Part shown: positions 34,311 to 47,110 of the stretch, piece after piece
How positions within the stretch are numbered: position 1 is the stretch's first letter
How the letters are laid out: the number at the start of each line of letters is the position of its first letter
Assembly (NCBI GenBank): GCA_026874595.1
Contig: CM049309.1
Coordinates: 20,990,033-21,054,032 of the forward strand
Length of the DNA stretch: 64,000 nt
Direction of reading: 5' to 3'
From: Sipunculus nudus
Lineage: Eukaryota; Annelida; Sipuncula; Golfingiida; Sipunculidae
Notes under the pieces: generated by a model
What the model was told of the DNA's origin: nothing
The model's database searches: none
The model's input: the letters and a program-made list of their open reading frames with translations, nothing else
Program-made: the position numbers and the translations under genes

Positions 34311-35109
34311 TCGCTTCTCGCTCTCTTTATATGCAAACAAACAAACAAACATACGGGACTGATCAACATAGGGCATGTCACCGTGAAATCGCAAAAATAT
34401 CATTCGACGAGAAACGGTGCGAGATTTTGCAAGATTTTTGATTGGATCACCGAGAACTCACCAAGGGCTACAAGATGCAAAAAGTTTGACCTCTCTAGCA
34501 TAAAAACTGACAGAGTTAGAAGCTGAAAACTGCATATTTTGAAAATTCAAAAGTTTTACCCCAAAAATAGAGAAATCTGGCAATAGCGCACTTTGGCACC
34601 TATGCGCAAAAATAAGCCCATGGACCCTAGTTTAAGGTGCTGTGATGGAAATGACCCAATGTTTAATAGTTCTGGAGGTATAGCACCAAAACAAATTTTC
34701 ATGTTTTTTCATCTGCATCGCCCCCTGGCGGCCATTTCCAAAATCTGAAAAAACAATTTCGAGATATTCTTATGTTACATAAAATATCTCAGAATCAGTA
34801 CGATTGCTGCAAATTTGAAAAATATCACAAAATTCCATGATTTCTCCCCAAAATTGCGTAACCATGGTAACAGCGAAAAGAGGCAATTTTGCAGTGTTGG
34901 AAGTGGCCATGCAGTGGCAAATAAAACGGGCTACAGTTTGAGTGGCTACGGTTATTTTTAACAAAGATATGAAGGATAGACAATTTTGAGGCCTATTGAT
35001 GACCTTGAATTTGACCTTTGACCGATTATGACCAAAAACAATAGGCTTCTATTCTGGACGATCATATTACATCTGTATAAGTTTAAAGGCAATTGCAGCA
35101 AAATTGTGG
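34311..35109. other. No gene recognised
   Basis: AT-rich DNA. A 45-bp word (tttatatgcaaacaaacaaa then catacgggactgatcaacat) at 34327-34372 recurs at 35130-35171. Nothing else is recognised. Confidence 0.4.
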
Positions 35110-35345
35110 CCTGTAGTGCACGGACAACTTTATATGCAAACAAACAAACAAACATACGGGACTGATCAACATACTTGTCGAAATCTCTGATTCCGGCAAG
35201 CAACAAACAGACAAACAGACATACGCAACTGAGTAATATGCTTGCCGAAATCTTTGATTCCGGCAAGCAACAAACAGACAAACAGACATACGCAACTGAG
35301 TAATATGCTTGCCGAAATCTTTGATTCCGGCAAGCAATAAAGACA
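35110..35345 (+). repeat. Three tandem ~66-bp units with a hairpin
   Basis: Each unit holds CTTGCCG ... GATTCCGGCAAG, whose ends pair, followed by caaacagacaaacagacata. Copies start near 35175, 35240 and 35307; the first is diverged. Confidence 0.7.
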
Positions 35346-36135
35346 TATGCTCTGCAGGGGCCTAACCCATACTGTTAGTCTTGCAGGGGGAGGAGAACAG
35401 CAATATTATGAATGCTCCAACTGTCTTATGCTCGAGTTTTTTAAGCTGCTACAACTTAGTATGATCAGCTGTATTTCAGTGGAATGCTGCTCCAACTGTC
35501 TTACGCTTGAATTGTTTAAGCTGCTTTAACTCAGTATGATCAGCCAGGAACATGAAGATGACTGAGAGCTTGGAGAAATAGAGTGGAGTACAGCTGTATT
35601 TCAGAGGAATGCTGCTCCCGTTGTCTGATGCTTGTTTTGTTTAAGCTGCTACAACTCGTGTGATCAGCCAGAAAGATGAAGATGACCGAGAGCTTGGAAA
35701 AAAGGAGTGGGGAACAGCTGTATTATGGAGGAATGCTGCTCCCACTGCCTGATGCTTTGGTTGTTTAAGCTGCTAAACCTCAGTGTGATCAGTCACAGTA
35801 AGAAGCAGATGACATGGAGCTTGGAGTACAGGAGAGGAGAGGTGAACAGTGTAACAGAAGAATGCTTCTCCCACTGTCTGATGCTTGTGTTGTTTAAGCT
35901 GCTACAACTCACTCTGATCAGTCAGTAAGATGAAGATGACTGAGAGATTAGAAAAAAGGAGTGGCTAGCAGCAGTTTAACAGAGGAATGCTGCTCCTACT
36001 GTTTAAACTGTTACAACTTAGCATCATCAGTAAGAGTAAGATGCAACTGCACCAGAGCTTGGAGAATAGTCATTTTTTCCTGTTCCTGTGTACAGGAAAT
36101 GTGGCTGATGTTACTCCATCTGGTAGCCACCCAAT
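35346..36135 (+). repeat. Tandem ~126-bp minisatellite
   Basis: Units beginning gaatgctgctccmactgtct at about 35483, 35609, 35732, 35861 and 35987 (spacings 126, 123, 129, 126), with a shorter diverged unit near 35405. Each also contains tttaagctgctacaactc and gagcttggaaaa. Open frames across it repeat with the units and are not genes. Confidence 0.75.
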
Positions 36136-36550
36136 ATACAATATAGGGCTGAAAGGAGTACTCGAGTACTCGAGTCCGGGTAATACTTACCGAGTACTCG
36201 ATTCCAAAATTTGGACTCGAGTACTCGTGTATTTATATGCACATTTGAATATACTGCAATTATACGGGCAGTCTGTAGGCCTATTTATTCATTATTGTAG
36301 CCTGGCATAGAGCTCTGAACATATGCTAGTCAAATTAACAGAGGTCTTGTTATGACATATATCTGTTTCTTCATTGGGATAAAGTTAAACCGTCACAAAA
36401 TCAAATATATGCATATTTTGCATCCACAAACAGATGTTCGTTTTATCTTTACAGCGTTGCCATGGTAACGAGTACTCGAGTCAGAGTCGGGTAATGCCTA
36501 TCGGTTACTCGAGTCCAAAAATTTGTTCCTGTTTCAGCCCTAATACAATA
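36136..36550. mobile_element. hAT-type MITE with perfect 8-bp target duplication
   Basis: The element is 36144-36542. It begins TAGGGCTGAAA and ends TTTCAGCCCTA, giving inverted termini; subterminal arrays of gagtactcgagt occur at both ends. It is flanked on both sides by ATACAATA (36136-36143 and 36543-36550), an exact 8-bp target duplication as made by hAT transposases. At about 399 bp it has no coding capacity and must be mobilised by a transposase elsewhere. Confidence 0.9.
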
Positions 36551-37699
36551 CATCATACAGTCCCTGTAGACCATATTATACCTCTATATCCAGAGCACAA
36601 AGTGAAAACTTTTTGTAAAATGAAACAATTTGTCAAATGCAAGACACCTAGCAAAGAAACTGAAATGGACTCTGGTCCAGTCAGTAACTGTTGGGATAAG
36701 GTCTGGTTCACCTGTTAGTTTTATCCAGTGACTAATGAGATCCTGTTGGGAATGCCATCATTGCAATCACACTTCTGTGACAGATCCTCGTGCACCCAGC
36801 AGAAAGTATACTCTCTTAACCATCTTGCACCCAAATCCAAATTCAACTGTCTACTCCCATCATAACCATCTCTCTCCCTCCCTCTCTTTCTTCTATAAAT
36901 ATAGAAAGTAATATCACTAATAGAGGAAGTAATATCATTTACATAAATTACATGTGGTATGTAAATTTTTATATTTTTATACAATTATTATAAATTACAA
37001 TTATATATTATACCATTTTACATAATATAATTTTTGTAATATAAATAAAACAGTTTAATTTTTTTAATTCATTACCATATTTTTTTTTAATTTGAACAGT
37101 AAGATGCATGTATTGATATCTAAATAAATGAAAATACCAAGACTGTGGATCTCTGAGCTGAAAGGAAATATTGAGGTGGAGGACAATATAAACACACAGG
37201 ACTTACTTTTGCTGAGGAAATAACAAGGTGCAGGAGTTACGAAGATTAAGGAAATAAAGAGGTCAGAACATATCAAGACTGAAGAAATACCAAGGTGCAG
37301 ATAACCATATGATTTACAGTGCAGTAAAACACATGATTCTGTAAAATCACACACTGCATTCTTATCCATTTAATTTTGTGTGGAGCCACAATATTTGCTG
37401 CTCATATGGGTCATTCTTGAGTGTGTAGAAACTTGATTTGTCACAAGTGCTCAGCACCCACAGCACTACCTCGTAATTGAAAAACTGTACACTTTAGGGG
37501 AGCAACACAATTCCAAGGAGTACCTTAAGTAAACTTTATTGCAAGCAATGGGCAAGTGTAGCATGGATGAGGTGACTGGGAAGTTTCAGGATAGCTTGAG
37601 AACAGAAACAGGCCCAAAATAGGCAATGAAAGATGTGTAGAGACACAAACTTTAAACAAACTGCACTCACATAAGGTTTAGTTTTGTAAAATATTGGCA
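36551..37699. other. No gene recognised
   Basis: AT-rich DNA with short unrelated frames on both strands. No RNA gene, repeat family or domain is seen. Confidence 0.4.
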
Positions 37700-38540
37700 G
37701 AGGGCTGCATAGCATATATTGATAACATGGTAAACCCAGTCCCATATTTACAAATTACAGAAGGACTTACTTGATATTCTCAAGTTCCTCTGGAACGAAA
37801 TTTGTCCCACTATTTATAAAGGTACTACCAAGCATTTGAATAAGAATTCTTGAAACTTCAATGTGCTGTGGAAACATCATATATTCAAGGTTTCCATTAA
37901 ATCATACTCATTTTATTCCCCTTGCTCCAAGAAATTCTTGTTTATGATTATAAAGTTAAATGGGTTTTTTTTTTTTTTTTCATGATGACACCATCACACC
38001 ATCTGATGTCACAACCTACAGTAGCAAGGCAACATGACAACATTACACCATCTGATGTCACAACCAACAGTAGCAAGGCAACATGACGACATTACACCAT
38101 CTGATGTCACAACCTACAGTATGTCACAACCTACAGTAGAAAGGCAACATGACAACATTACACCATCTGATGTCACAACCAACAGTAGCAAGGCAACATG
38201 ACACCATCACACCATCTGATGTCACAACCTACAGTAGCAAGGCAACATGACAACATTACACCATCTGATGTCACAACCAACAGTAGCAAGGCAACATGAT
38301 GACATTACACCATCTTATGTCACAAGGCAAAATAATAACATTACACCATCTGATGTCACAACCTACAGTAGCAAGGCAACTTGATAACATTACACCATAT
38401 GATGTCACAACCTATGTTGACACCATTACACCACCTTATGTCCCCATCTAGAGTAGCAAGGCAACATGATTACACCATTACACCACCTGATTCACAACCT
38501 GGAGTAGCAAGGCAACAAGACACTGCTTAAAACAAACTGC
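37700..38540 (+). repeat. Dispersed repeat with ~48-bp minisatellite
   Basis: The left part (gcatagcatatattgataac, cccagtcccatatttacaaa) is duplicated at 41526-41800. From 37981 a unit of about 48 bp (acaccatctgatgtcacaac, cagtagcaaggcaacatga) is repeated about 11 times to 38520 with mild divergence. The right edge is imprecise. There is no coding frame. Confidence 0.75.
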
Positions 38541-39483
38541 AATCGTGTCAGGTTTAGATTATGTAAAATTATTGGCAGAGCATAGCCGTGACAACCCGAC
38601 TCAGTAGGCAATCGGATAATTGGGCTGGTAAGCCTACTTGAGTCGTGATACAAGTAATATTGGGGAATGTATCGCAGTGGTCTTGCATCTGGTTGCATTC
38701 ATATTGTGGTAAATGGTCCATAATCTCAATATTATGCTTAGAATGGTAAATAAACACAATAGCATATATGTGAGCTGGCAACTCAAACTGAAACACCGTC
38801 TCCATGGACACTGGTCATTTCCTGTGCCGCCTGCAAGTTGCCTGTGTCCTGTAACCGGTGCGAGCCATGCTTGTGTTCATGCAGTCATAAATTCAACAAA
38901 CATGCCGAGGGGTTTATCAATGTGCTGGGTTAAACGGGATCATTCTTGCTCATATTTTGTATTATTAGAAAGTACACAACAAGGCCTACAGGCCTAATGC
39001 GAACCTGTGCATTGGGAAATACACCAGGTATAATGCTTCAATGCTGGACCATTTCTTTTCATGTATATGAACAATGCAAGTACTAAACAATTTGAATAAG
39101 AAACAATTACACAAACTCTGCTGAAATTCTGGCATGGTTGCACAGAACACTAAAAAAATTGTAGCTGGCACCACCAGTCTTGTATACAATGAAGCTATCA
39201 GAGATATATACATATGCCCAATTTCAGACTGATATATCAAACCCCTCCTGAGAAAAACGCAGGGACACACAAACTCCTGACCCATACCTGGCTGCACTGA
39301 GTGAACTCTTGACCTGTTGCCTAATCTGATACAGTTGGCAGTCTGCCAAAGCTATAAATAGATCCAGACTGACCTCTAGCCTGTTGCCAAATCTGAAATA
39401 GTAGCCACACTGTTGCATAAGCTCATGCAGGGGCCCTGCCCTGAGGGGCTTGACACCCATGAAGTGATCACATGGTGCCCATG
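38541..39483. other. No gene recognised
   Basis: Several short frames (about 80-103 residues) on both strands lack recognisable motifs or relatives in the window. Confidence 0.35.
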
Positions 39484-41335
39484 AGGTCAAAAAAAGGTCA
39501 TTTCAGGTGGCGCCACCAATACCTGAATTTCATATATGACTCATGTGACCAACACTGGCAAAAATTTGGTGATGATAGCTCTGGCCGTTTCTGAGACTGT
39601 CATTTTAGTATGCTTTTTTGGACAGATGACTAAGTTCAATTCCTGTAACTCGGCCAAAATTCACCAAACTTGAACAATTGGAACAAAATTGAGGGAGATG
39701 GTATAAAAGATTATTTCTGTGAAATATTGAACAATTTTGCTTGAGTGTTTTGGAGGAGAAGATTTTTAAAGGTTTTTTTTTAGCTTTTTCTCTATAAAAT
39801 TTAAGAAAATTTTCAGATGGCTAAGTTTTTGCATTAAATTTCACGATGCTAGCTCCAATCATTTTCAAAATAGTATGGGTTAACGGACAGAAGACAAACG
39901 CCGTCACACCATCGCATTAGCTCACAAGTTAACTAAAAATTAATACAGATGCATATTGAATGATAATTGTAATACAGATACATCTCACTGATGACAAAAT
40001 CTTGAATTAATTTGACTATGGATACCAATTATTTATAATCCATGTACAGCCATCTTTATATACCCACAGAGAGCTGTATACTGTGATTGTAAACATTGCC
40101 TGGCATGAGGAATATCTAAAAATCATAAATCTACATTTTTTAAAAGCTTTATAAAAAACATTCTTGTCAATATTAACCATAGATAACCTGAAATCTAAAT
40201 GTCTAGAGGCATGACGTAATAAATGCTGATAAACTGGTGCCAGTTTAGATGTATCTGCTTCACACAGCTTACATATATGGTAAAATGACTCAATTGAATC
40301 TTTATAATTCAGCCAAAATTCATTCTTTGGAACCATAAAAGACAATTATTATAAGAATTATTTAGGGGATTATTCTTGTAAAATATTAAACAAATTGGCC
40401 TTAGTAGGGTCAGTCAAAAAAATTTTTACAGGTTTATAACTCATATGGGAAAATACAGCAAAATTGCTAAGTTAAGTTTCCCATAACTCAGCCAAAAGTC
40501 ACTGAACCAATACCATTTGAACAAACTTGAATTATCAACATCTAAGGATTATTAATGTGTGAGATTTAAGAATTTGGCCCAGTGGATTTTGAGGAGAAGA
40601 TTTTTGTAGCCACTGAGCTAAAGTGGGCTGTTACAGCATATGACTAAATTCAGCTTCCCATTACTCAGCCAAAAGTCACTGAACTGAGACCATTTGAACA
40701 AACTTCAGAAAGCACTACCCTAGGATCATTTCTGTGTGATATTAAACTATTTGGCCATATGGTTTCAGAGAAGAAGTTTTTGGTAGCCGTCAGTATGATA
40801 CCAGCACTGATGACCCCCGTACAAAAAAGGCCGATGCAGATGGCGCCACCAATACCTCAATTTCAGACATGTCTCATGTTAACAACATTGGCATAAAATT
40901 TGGTGATGATAGCTCCAGCCGTTTCTGAGATTGTAATTTTAGTATGCTTTTATGGACAGATGACTATATATAAGTTCAACTTCCTCTAACTCGGCCAAAA
41001 ATCAAAGAACTTAAGCCATTCGAACAAACTTGAGAAAGATTATTCCAGGAATCATTTCTGTGAAATATTGGACAATTTGGCTGAGCAGTTTTGGAGAAAA
41101 AGATTTTTAAAGCTTTTTTAACTTTTTCCCTTTTAAATCTAAGAAAATGCAGTTAGCCAAAAAATAAGCAAAATCCAATATAGTTTTTTAGAGGACTAAT
41201 TTTTTGCATAAACTTTCGTGATGCTACCTCTTGCCGTTTTCAAGACAGTATGGGTTAACGTACAGACGACGGACGACGGACGACCGCCGACGGACGACAC
41301 CACACCATCGCATAAGCTCACAGGTTCGCTAAAAA
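39484..41335 (+). repeat. Repeat family C, two main copies
   Basis: Copies at 39484-39940 and 40840-41335 share ggcgccaccaatacc, tttggtgatgatagctc, tgactaagttcaa and the end caccatcgcataagctcac. Each finishes with a gacggac tract. Between them, 39941-40839 holds weaker copies of the same tract (ccataactcagccaaaagtc). A 109-residue frame on the - strand (40016-40345) is unrecognised and probably incidental. Confidence 0.65.
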
Positions 41336-41525
41336 ATGCTAACGAATGGTCTGGTTTATGTTGATTGACAGTGTACCTGTAGCCCATGAAGCGTTGTCAG
41401 AAATGACAAAAATATTTGCATCTTCATAAGGCCTTATAATGTGATCCTCAGACGTAGATGTCATGACACTCTGGCGCGCCAGTAATCTGGTCGTAATGCC
41501 AGAGGGTCAATATGACGCTAGGCAG
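41336..41525. other. Short spacer
   Basis: No gene or repeat is recognised between repeat C and the duplicated minisatellite block. Confidence 0.3.
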
Positions 41526-42005
41526 AGCGTTGCATAGCATATATTGAAACATGGTAAACCCAGTCCCATATTTACAAATTACAGAAGGACAAACTTGATA
41601 TTTTATAGTACTCTGGAACAAAATATGTCCAACTTTTTATAAAGGTAGGAATAGGTATTTGAATAAGATTTCTTGATAAGAAAATTCAATGTACTATGGA
41701 AACATCATATATTCAGTATTTCCATTTAATCAAGTACTCATTTTATTTCCCCTGTTCCAAGGAATCCCTGTTTATGATTATAAAGTTAGTGTTTTCATTT
41801 CATGATGAAACCTTTACACCACCGGATGTCATAACCTACAGTAGCAAGGCAACATGACAACATTACACCATCTGATGTCACAACCTACAGTAGCAAGACA
41901 ACATGATGACATTTCACAACTTACAGGAGCTAGGCAACATGATGACGACATTACACCATCTTCTGTCACAACTTACAGTAGCAAGGCAACTGATGACACT
42001 ATTTA
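41526..42005 (+). repeat. Second copy of the 37700-type repeat
   Basis: Matches 37700-38000 (gcatagcatatattgaaaca, cccagtcccatatttacaaa), followed by about four units of the same ~48-bp minisatellite (cagtagcaaggcaacatga). Confidence 0.7.
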
Positions 42006-42800
42006 AACTAGAATACAGGTAGTCAACAAGCGACTACGTTTATCTGCACAAACCTGAGTGGGATGGGTGAAGTGAGGCATGGATTGAGTGGCAAAGGAAA
42101 AATAGAGAGAGGTGTGTTGCATATTAACATTGACGTCTGCAGCCAAAATGTGTATGTAGGTTGCGTCAGCTGCCACAAAATCAAGAAAGCTATCCAAGAA
42201 GTATATACATGCAAAATTTTAGGCAGAGAAGTCAAACAACTGCCAAGATATGAGTGATATTATCCCACGGCAGACAAACAGACGGACACTGTGCAAGAAT
42301 GGTTGCAGGTAGCACCACCAGTTTTGCATATGATAAAGAGTTATGTGAGATCTATACACATGCAAAATTTCAGGAAACTTCAAACCAGTCCTGAGATATA
42401 AGCCTGGATGTCTAAAGCTAGAACGTGAATGTCGGTTGAGACAACTGTCATAAAATCAAGAAAGCTATCCAAGATGAATACACATGCAAAATTTCAGGTG
42501 GACAAGTCCATTCACTGCAGAGATATGAGTGATTTTATCCAAAGGCAGATGAACAGATGGACACTGTGCAAAAAATGGTTGCAGGTGGCGCCACCAATTT
42601 CCATGTATGTTATAAAGTTATCAAAGGGCTACATTAGTGCAAATTTTTTTCCTCATAGGTCAAACGAGTCCAAAGATATGTGGGTTAATGTGTCAAAACA
42701 GACGCAGAGATGGATGCACTGGACAGAGGTAGGTCAGAGGTCGACACAAAATATTTTTGAACCAGTTCACATGTGACAAGACAATCTTGCAAAGTTTTCG
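42006..42800 (+). repeat. Repeat family D, copy 1
   Basis: Built of recurring words: aaactagaatacaggtag, ggcatggattgagtggcaa, ggatgtctgcagc, gatatgagtgattttatccc and palindromic GGTGGCGCCACC (near 42585). The same words in the same order appear at 47100-48720 and 63190-64000. No protein-coding function is seen. Confidence 0.7.
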
Positions 42801-43800
42801 AAAAAATCTGTCACGTGGTGTCACAGTCCTATTCCGGAAAACGAACGCCGCCGCCGCGGCAGAACCCGGTCAAAAACATAGTATCTGCAAAACTTTGTTT
42901 TGGCAAACACAAAAATGTTTCTCAATCTCAAAATTCACAATCTCAGAATCACTGCATTTTAACTGGAATATCACAATAAGGTGCCAAAGGATAAGTTTGT
43001 ATGGGTGGTAATTAACATTAAAAAGTTTGAAATTTCAGTACTCACTTTGATGTACATCTGTACAAATGCTTTTAGTTCGAAATTGATAATTGATTGACAG
43101 GGGCCTGTTTACCTTTGAAAGAGTTGTAAAGTGAGACAGATTGGATTGTATGATGATAAACACTCTGTAAGGGATTACTTTTCTATATGCCTTTGATTAC
43201 AACATGTCTAAAGCAAAACTGGAGAGCACAAATGACCAGTCTTTGAACTTGACCGAGATTTTTTTGCAAAACATCTGCCTTGAGGAAATGTATCTATATA
43301 TGTTTAATTCTTTCTGAGATATTTTGCTCATTGTACCTCAGACACTGTAGTAGCACCAAAACCCTTGTGCCACAGTCACAGATCACGATGACCCATGAAT
43401 AAAACATTTAATATAAATCCATCCAGTGGTACTCTTGTGCTTTTTTCTAAAATAGCCATGTGACCTTCTTAAAAATGTCAAGGCAACCCATCTACCAACT
43501 CCACTGGGATTTTGTTGTATGATACACACCTGCCCTGAAGAAATGAAGTACGCATGTTTAATTACCTTTACATGCTGCAGGAGTTGCCACCATTTCAATG
43601 CCATAGCTAAGTTCATCATGGCTAATAAACATTGTTTCACAATAATCAATGCAAGAATAGCTGTGTGACCTTGAAAAATAGGTCAAGGTCAATCTTCAAA
43701 TGTCACCATGATATTTTAAACATACTTCTGCCCTGAAGGCCTGAGGTTCCTATGTTGAATTCTTTTTGAGATATCCCACTCGCAAAATTAGAGTTCACAT
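42801..43800 (+). repeat. Repeat family E, copy 1 (after a non-repetitive lead)
   Basis: From about 43140, words such as tttgaacttgaccgagattt and gagatattttgctc match 47520-47960. 42801-43140 has nothing recognisable. Confidence 0.5.
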
Positions 43801-45979
43801 CCAGGTGATGGACAGACAAGCTGAAAGATGGATGGCATTAGTGATGACAATGATGGCCAATATTACACTGCCAAGGCATTTCTCCCGGATACATCTCTTT
43901 GTCATGCCACTTGTAATACAATTAGTTTGGACATTTATTGGCCTTCATTTTTGATTGGCCTTTGATTTGTCTGGGTCCCTAACAGTTTAAAATTTGTAGA
44001 CTATATGCTGTATGGAACATGTCATGGTTCTTCCAAATTATATAGATGAAAGCCAAAGTAACCAAAATTTCCTTCTTGTGTCTCACCTTATCAATTGCTA
44101 TCACTTTCTTCAGTTTTAATAGATCAGAACTTGTGTATACATTCTGCTTCTTGAATGGAAATGGTTATAATGAGCCTCTTTGGTCATATTCTACCTCTTT
44201 GTTCATATTCAGAAACACCTATGTGTACCCAAGACAAAAGAGAGGCAATTCAATTTTTCTATCATTTCATATAGAAACAGATCAATCTCTGTGTTGTAGG
44301 CAATCTGATGAGTTTCATGCTCCTTCCGTGACATTGATAACAAGACCTGATGACAGACAAGGCAAGACAATAGTAATGACAACATGACATAAATGTGAAG
44401 TGATAATACCAAGCAACTCCATGTATGATCTTTAAAACTTTGCACTGCCAAGTTCAGAGTTTGCCAGACAGAGAGATGACATGTTCAACACTACCACACT
44501 AATCATGAGGATATACAACAACAAAATGCAGGTAACGATGTGAATGGTTATACACACTGATTGATGAGGATAAAGTGAAACTAGTCAATAAATTAAATTC
44601 ATTATTTGGTTCCTTCCACTAAGTATACTGAACACCTTCAGTACCAGGTGTCTTGCAGTGAGACGCCTGATGACAAATGACATGCAGTACCAGAAATCTT
44701 GAATTCTGAGACAGGAATAGATATGAAAATGTTTCCATCACTTATTGTGAGTTTCTTGGGACAAGATAACAATAAAGTGTACTCTAAATATAAATCACTG
44801 TCACAAGTTGACATGAGTAGAGATGTTTTGTTTTGATTCTTATTTGTTTCCCCCAGTTTGCACTCAGATTTGAAGGACATTTGTACTTGTTTCTTGGTCC
44901 TTGTTCCTCACCATTCAATAGCTTTTGTGACTGCTTTAATTGTGTTCTGGTCAAATGTTCCCAACACAATCAGAGAACCATAGAGGGCTACTTTAAAAGG
45001 AGTCCTTCTAGAAGTTGTTCTAGAAGTTGAGCCGGCGAATCTGGGGCAAGGTACCCATGATCTGAGGTGGTTTTATGGGTATGACCTTGACAATCACATA
45101 AATCACAGATAAACCTCCAATATTACTGGCTCACTGAAAAATGTAATGTAAATCAGCCTTATTCAAATTTACCTCAATCTCAAAGCTATGAATTAATAAA
45201 GGATATTATTTATTTCAAGGCTAACTGATTAATGTGTGCATGGCTGTCCCACTGCAGGGAACAATACTTGTTTGTTATTCCATTTGTTTTTCCCAAGAAA
45301 ATATACAATATATGTTCAAATGTTCTCTTTGTCCAGGATTAATAGTGAATTTTTTTTTATTAATTAATTACAGTAGACATAATAATATATAGTTAATAAA
45401 ATATTGTTTTGAAATTGATTGTTTTCAGTTTGTCTTCCTGCAAACACATAAACAAGGAGGTGAAGTATATATTACATGTTGCAGATCCTGCATGTTGGCT
45501 TTATTTCGTTACAAGCATTTGGAATAATATAAAGTTGTACATTCAAATGTATATATCCCTTGCCAAAAAAAAAGATTTTCTCAAAGCTGCATACAACACC
45601 CAAGTTGAGAAAAATATTGGGGCAAGTGACTGTGGGATGATTCCTTTGCCCTAGTAATGCACTCAATATTTATTGTGGAAGTTGTTTTAATAATATAACC
45701 CATTAGCTGTTTTTTTTAAACAAATAAAGGTGCAACTTTGGGATGAGGATACCCTTGAATATGGAGATGGTGTATGTCATGTTCCACTATTTTGCAGTGG
45801 GGAGGAGTTCGATAATGTCCCAGAACACTTGTTTGAGGAACACTCACAATGATTTCCCAGCTTAACCAAATAGATTGGACAGGGAGAACACCCCAGCATC
45901 CGCATGCTTTATTATAAGACAGCTCAAGGAGAACCACCTCAGCATTTGGGGATGAGGAGAGTGGGAAGGAGTCTGGCAA
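43801..45979. other. No gene recognised
   Basis: AT-rich sequence. The longest frame (44046-44387, 113 residues) has no recognisable domain. Part of 45728-45979 may be further decayed upstream sequence of Y4. Confidence 0.35.
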
Positions 45980-47110
45980 TTCCCAGAACAATTGTGTGAG
46001 GACTCTCCAGATAAAAGAGACGAGCCTCCCCAAAGGCGCAGGAAAGTACCTGCAAGGCAAAGACTGGAACACAGATCCAACAGGAACTGTCCTGCGCCAA
46101 ACTGTCAAGAAAGGTTGCTGGTTGAAGTGCAATATGGAGCATATGCATTTATAACTGCCGGTGTGGCTAAAAAAGCAATACCTGGAGCAAGAATTGAGGA
46201 CTAGAAATGCCAAAAGAGCTCGAGAAAGTACAAAATATATGTCATGTTGTTATAACAATCACTGTGGGCTCATTTACAGCATGACTGCAGGTTCAATAAA
46301 ATATAATTTGTTTCAATGAAATGCCAATATAATGTTTATTCTTGAATGAGTCAATTCCAGTTTGAAATACCAAATTTATTCATAGTTTCACCATTTTTAG
46401 GTTTGAATGCCCACTTTGTGGCAAATGTCTGACAAGGTTGGATATACATCTCCCAAAGGTGCACAGGTTACCAAAAGGGTTCAAATATGTTTATAATTAT
46501 GGATATAAGAGATGAGATGATGGATATAAGAAAAATTTCCCTTTTAATTACAGCTTTCCAAGGTGATTCAACAGTTTGAAAGCCATTTGAAAAGCATACC
46601 ACTATCTGGCATGGAGCAGTGAAGCGGAAGCAAGAGAACACCCCTCTAAACTGTCCCATAAATTTATTGGGGTGCTTGAGGATGATAAGGAATTCACAAT
46701 GAAACATACACTGAGATTAAAAACTATTGGAGAAGAAAAAGGAATACCTCCAACTGGAGAACACATTAAAAGGCAGGGACTATAGTGAATTTTTTTAAGT
46801 CACTGAAGTTTATGGCACGGCTGTTAAAGAGCCCAGCCTCAATACAAAGATTCACTACAACAGAGAGCATCACAACTGTCACAAATAATAAAAGATACTA
46901 TATCAACAACTGCTGCAAAGAAAACCTCAGAGGAGCTTGGTCAGGGCATCCAAGATATGGGTACCTGACATATTGCCAAATGTATGTAATATGCTCTTTT
47001 GCAGGATATATTTTCAGCAGGATCGAAAATACCTGCTGACACAATTCACCTTGAAGTGAAAGGGGTCAAGGATGATGAAGACAACTATGTCATCTTCAAA
47101 AGTTACAATA
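45980..47110 (+). pseudogene. Y4: decayed C2H2 and tyrosine-recombinase-like gene
   Basis: The upstream exon (about 45990-46240) reads EDSPDKRDEPPQRRRKVPAR and, in another frame, WLKKQYLEQELRTRNAKRAR, paralleling Y3. The C2H2 exon follows tttttag near 46398: FECPLCGKCLTRLDIHLPKV then HR. Exon A (46554-46960, after attacag) shows IQQFESHLKSIP with several stops and shifts and ends at ATGG|GTACCT. Exon B starts at 47005 after ttttgcag. Compared with Y3 it lacks intact frames. A 70-bp piece (ttcaccttgaagtgaaaggg ...) from 47045 is duplicated at 48133. Confidence 0.5.

Noticed and set aside
33923-34381. 152-residue frame on the - strand
   Set aside because: It runs across the rDNA spacer, the 18S start and a neighbouring repeat; the GC-rich sequence keeps it open by chance.
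37981-38520. Regularly spaced short repeats resembling a CRISPR array
   Set aside because: The whole ~48-bp unit is repeated, without unique spacers or cas genes, in eukaryotic DNA; it is a minisatellite.
40016-40345. 109-residue frame on the - strand
   Set aside because: Looks protein-like in composition but has no motif, no relative and lies among repeat C fragments.
44046-44387. 113-residue frame
   Set aside because: No domain or conserved neighbour; overlapping frames of similar length exist on the other strand.
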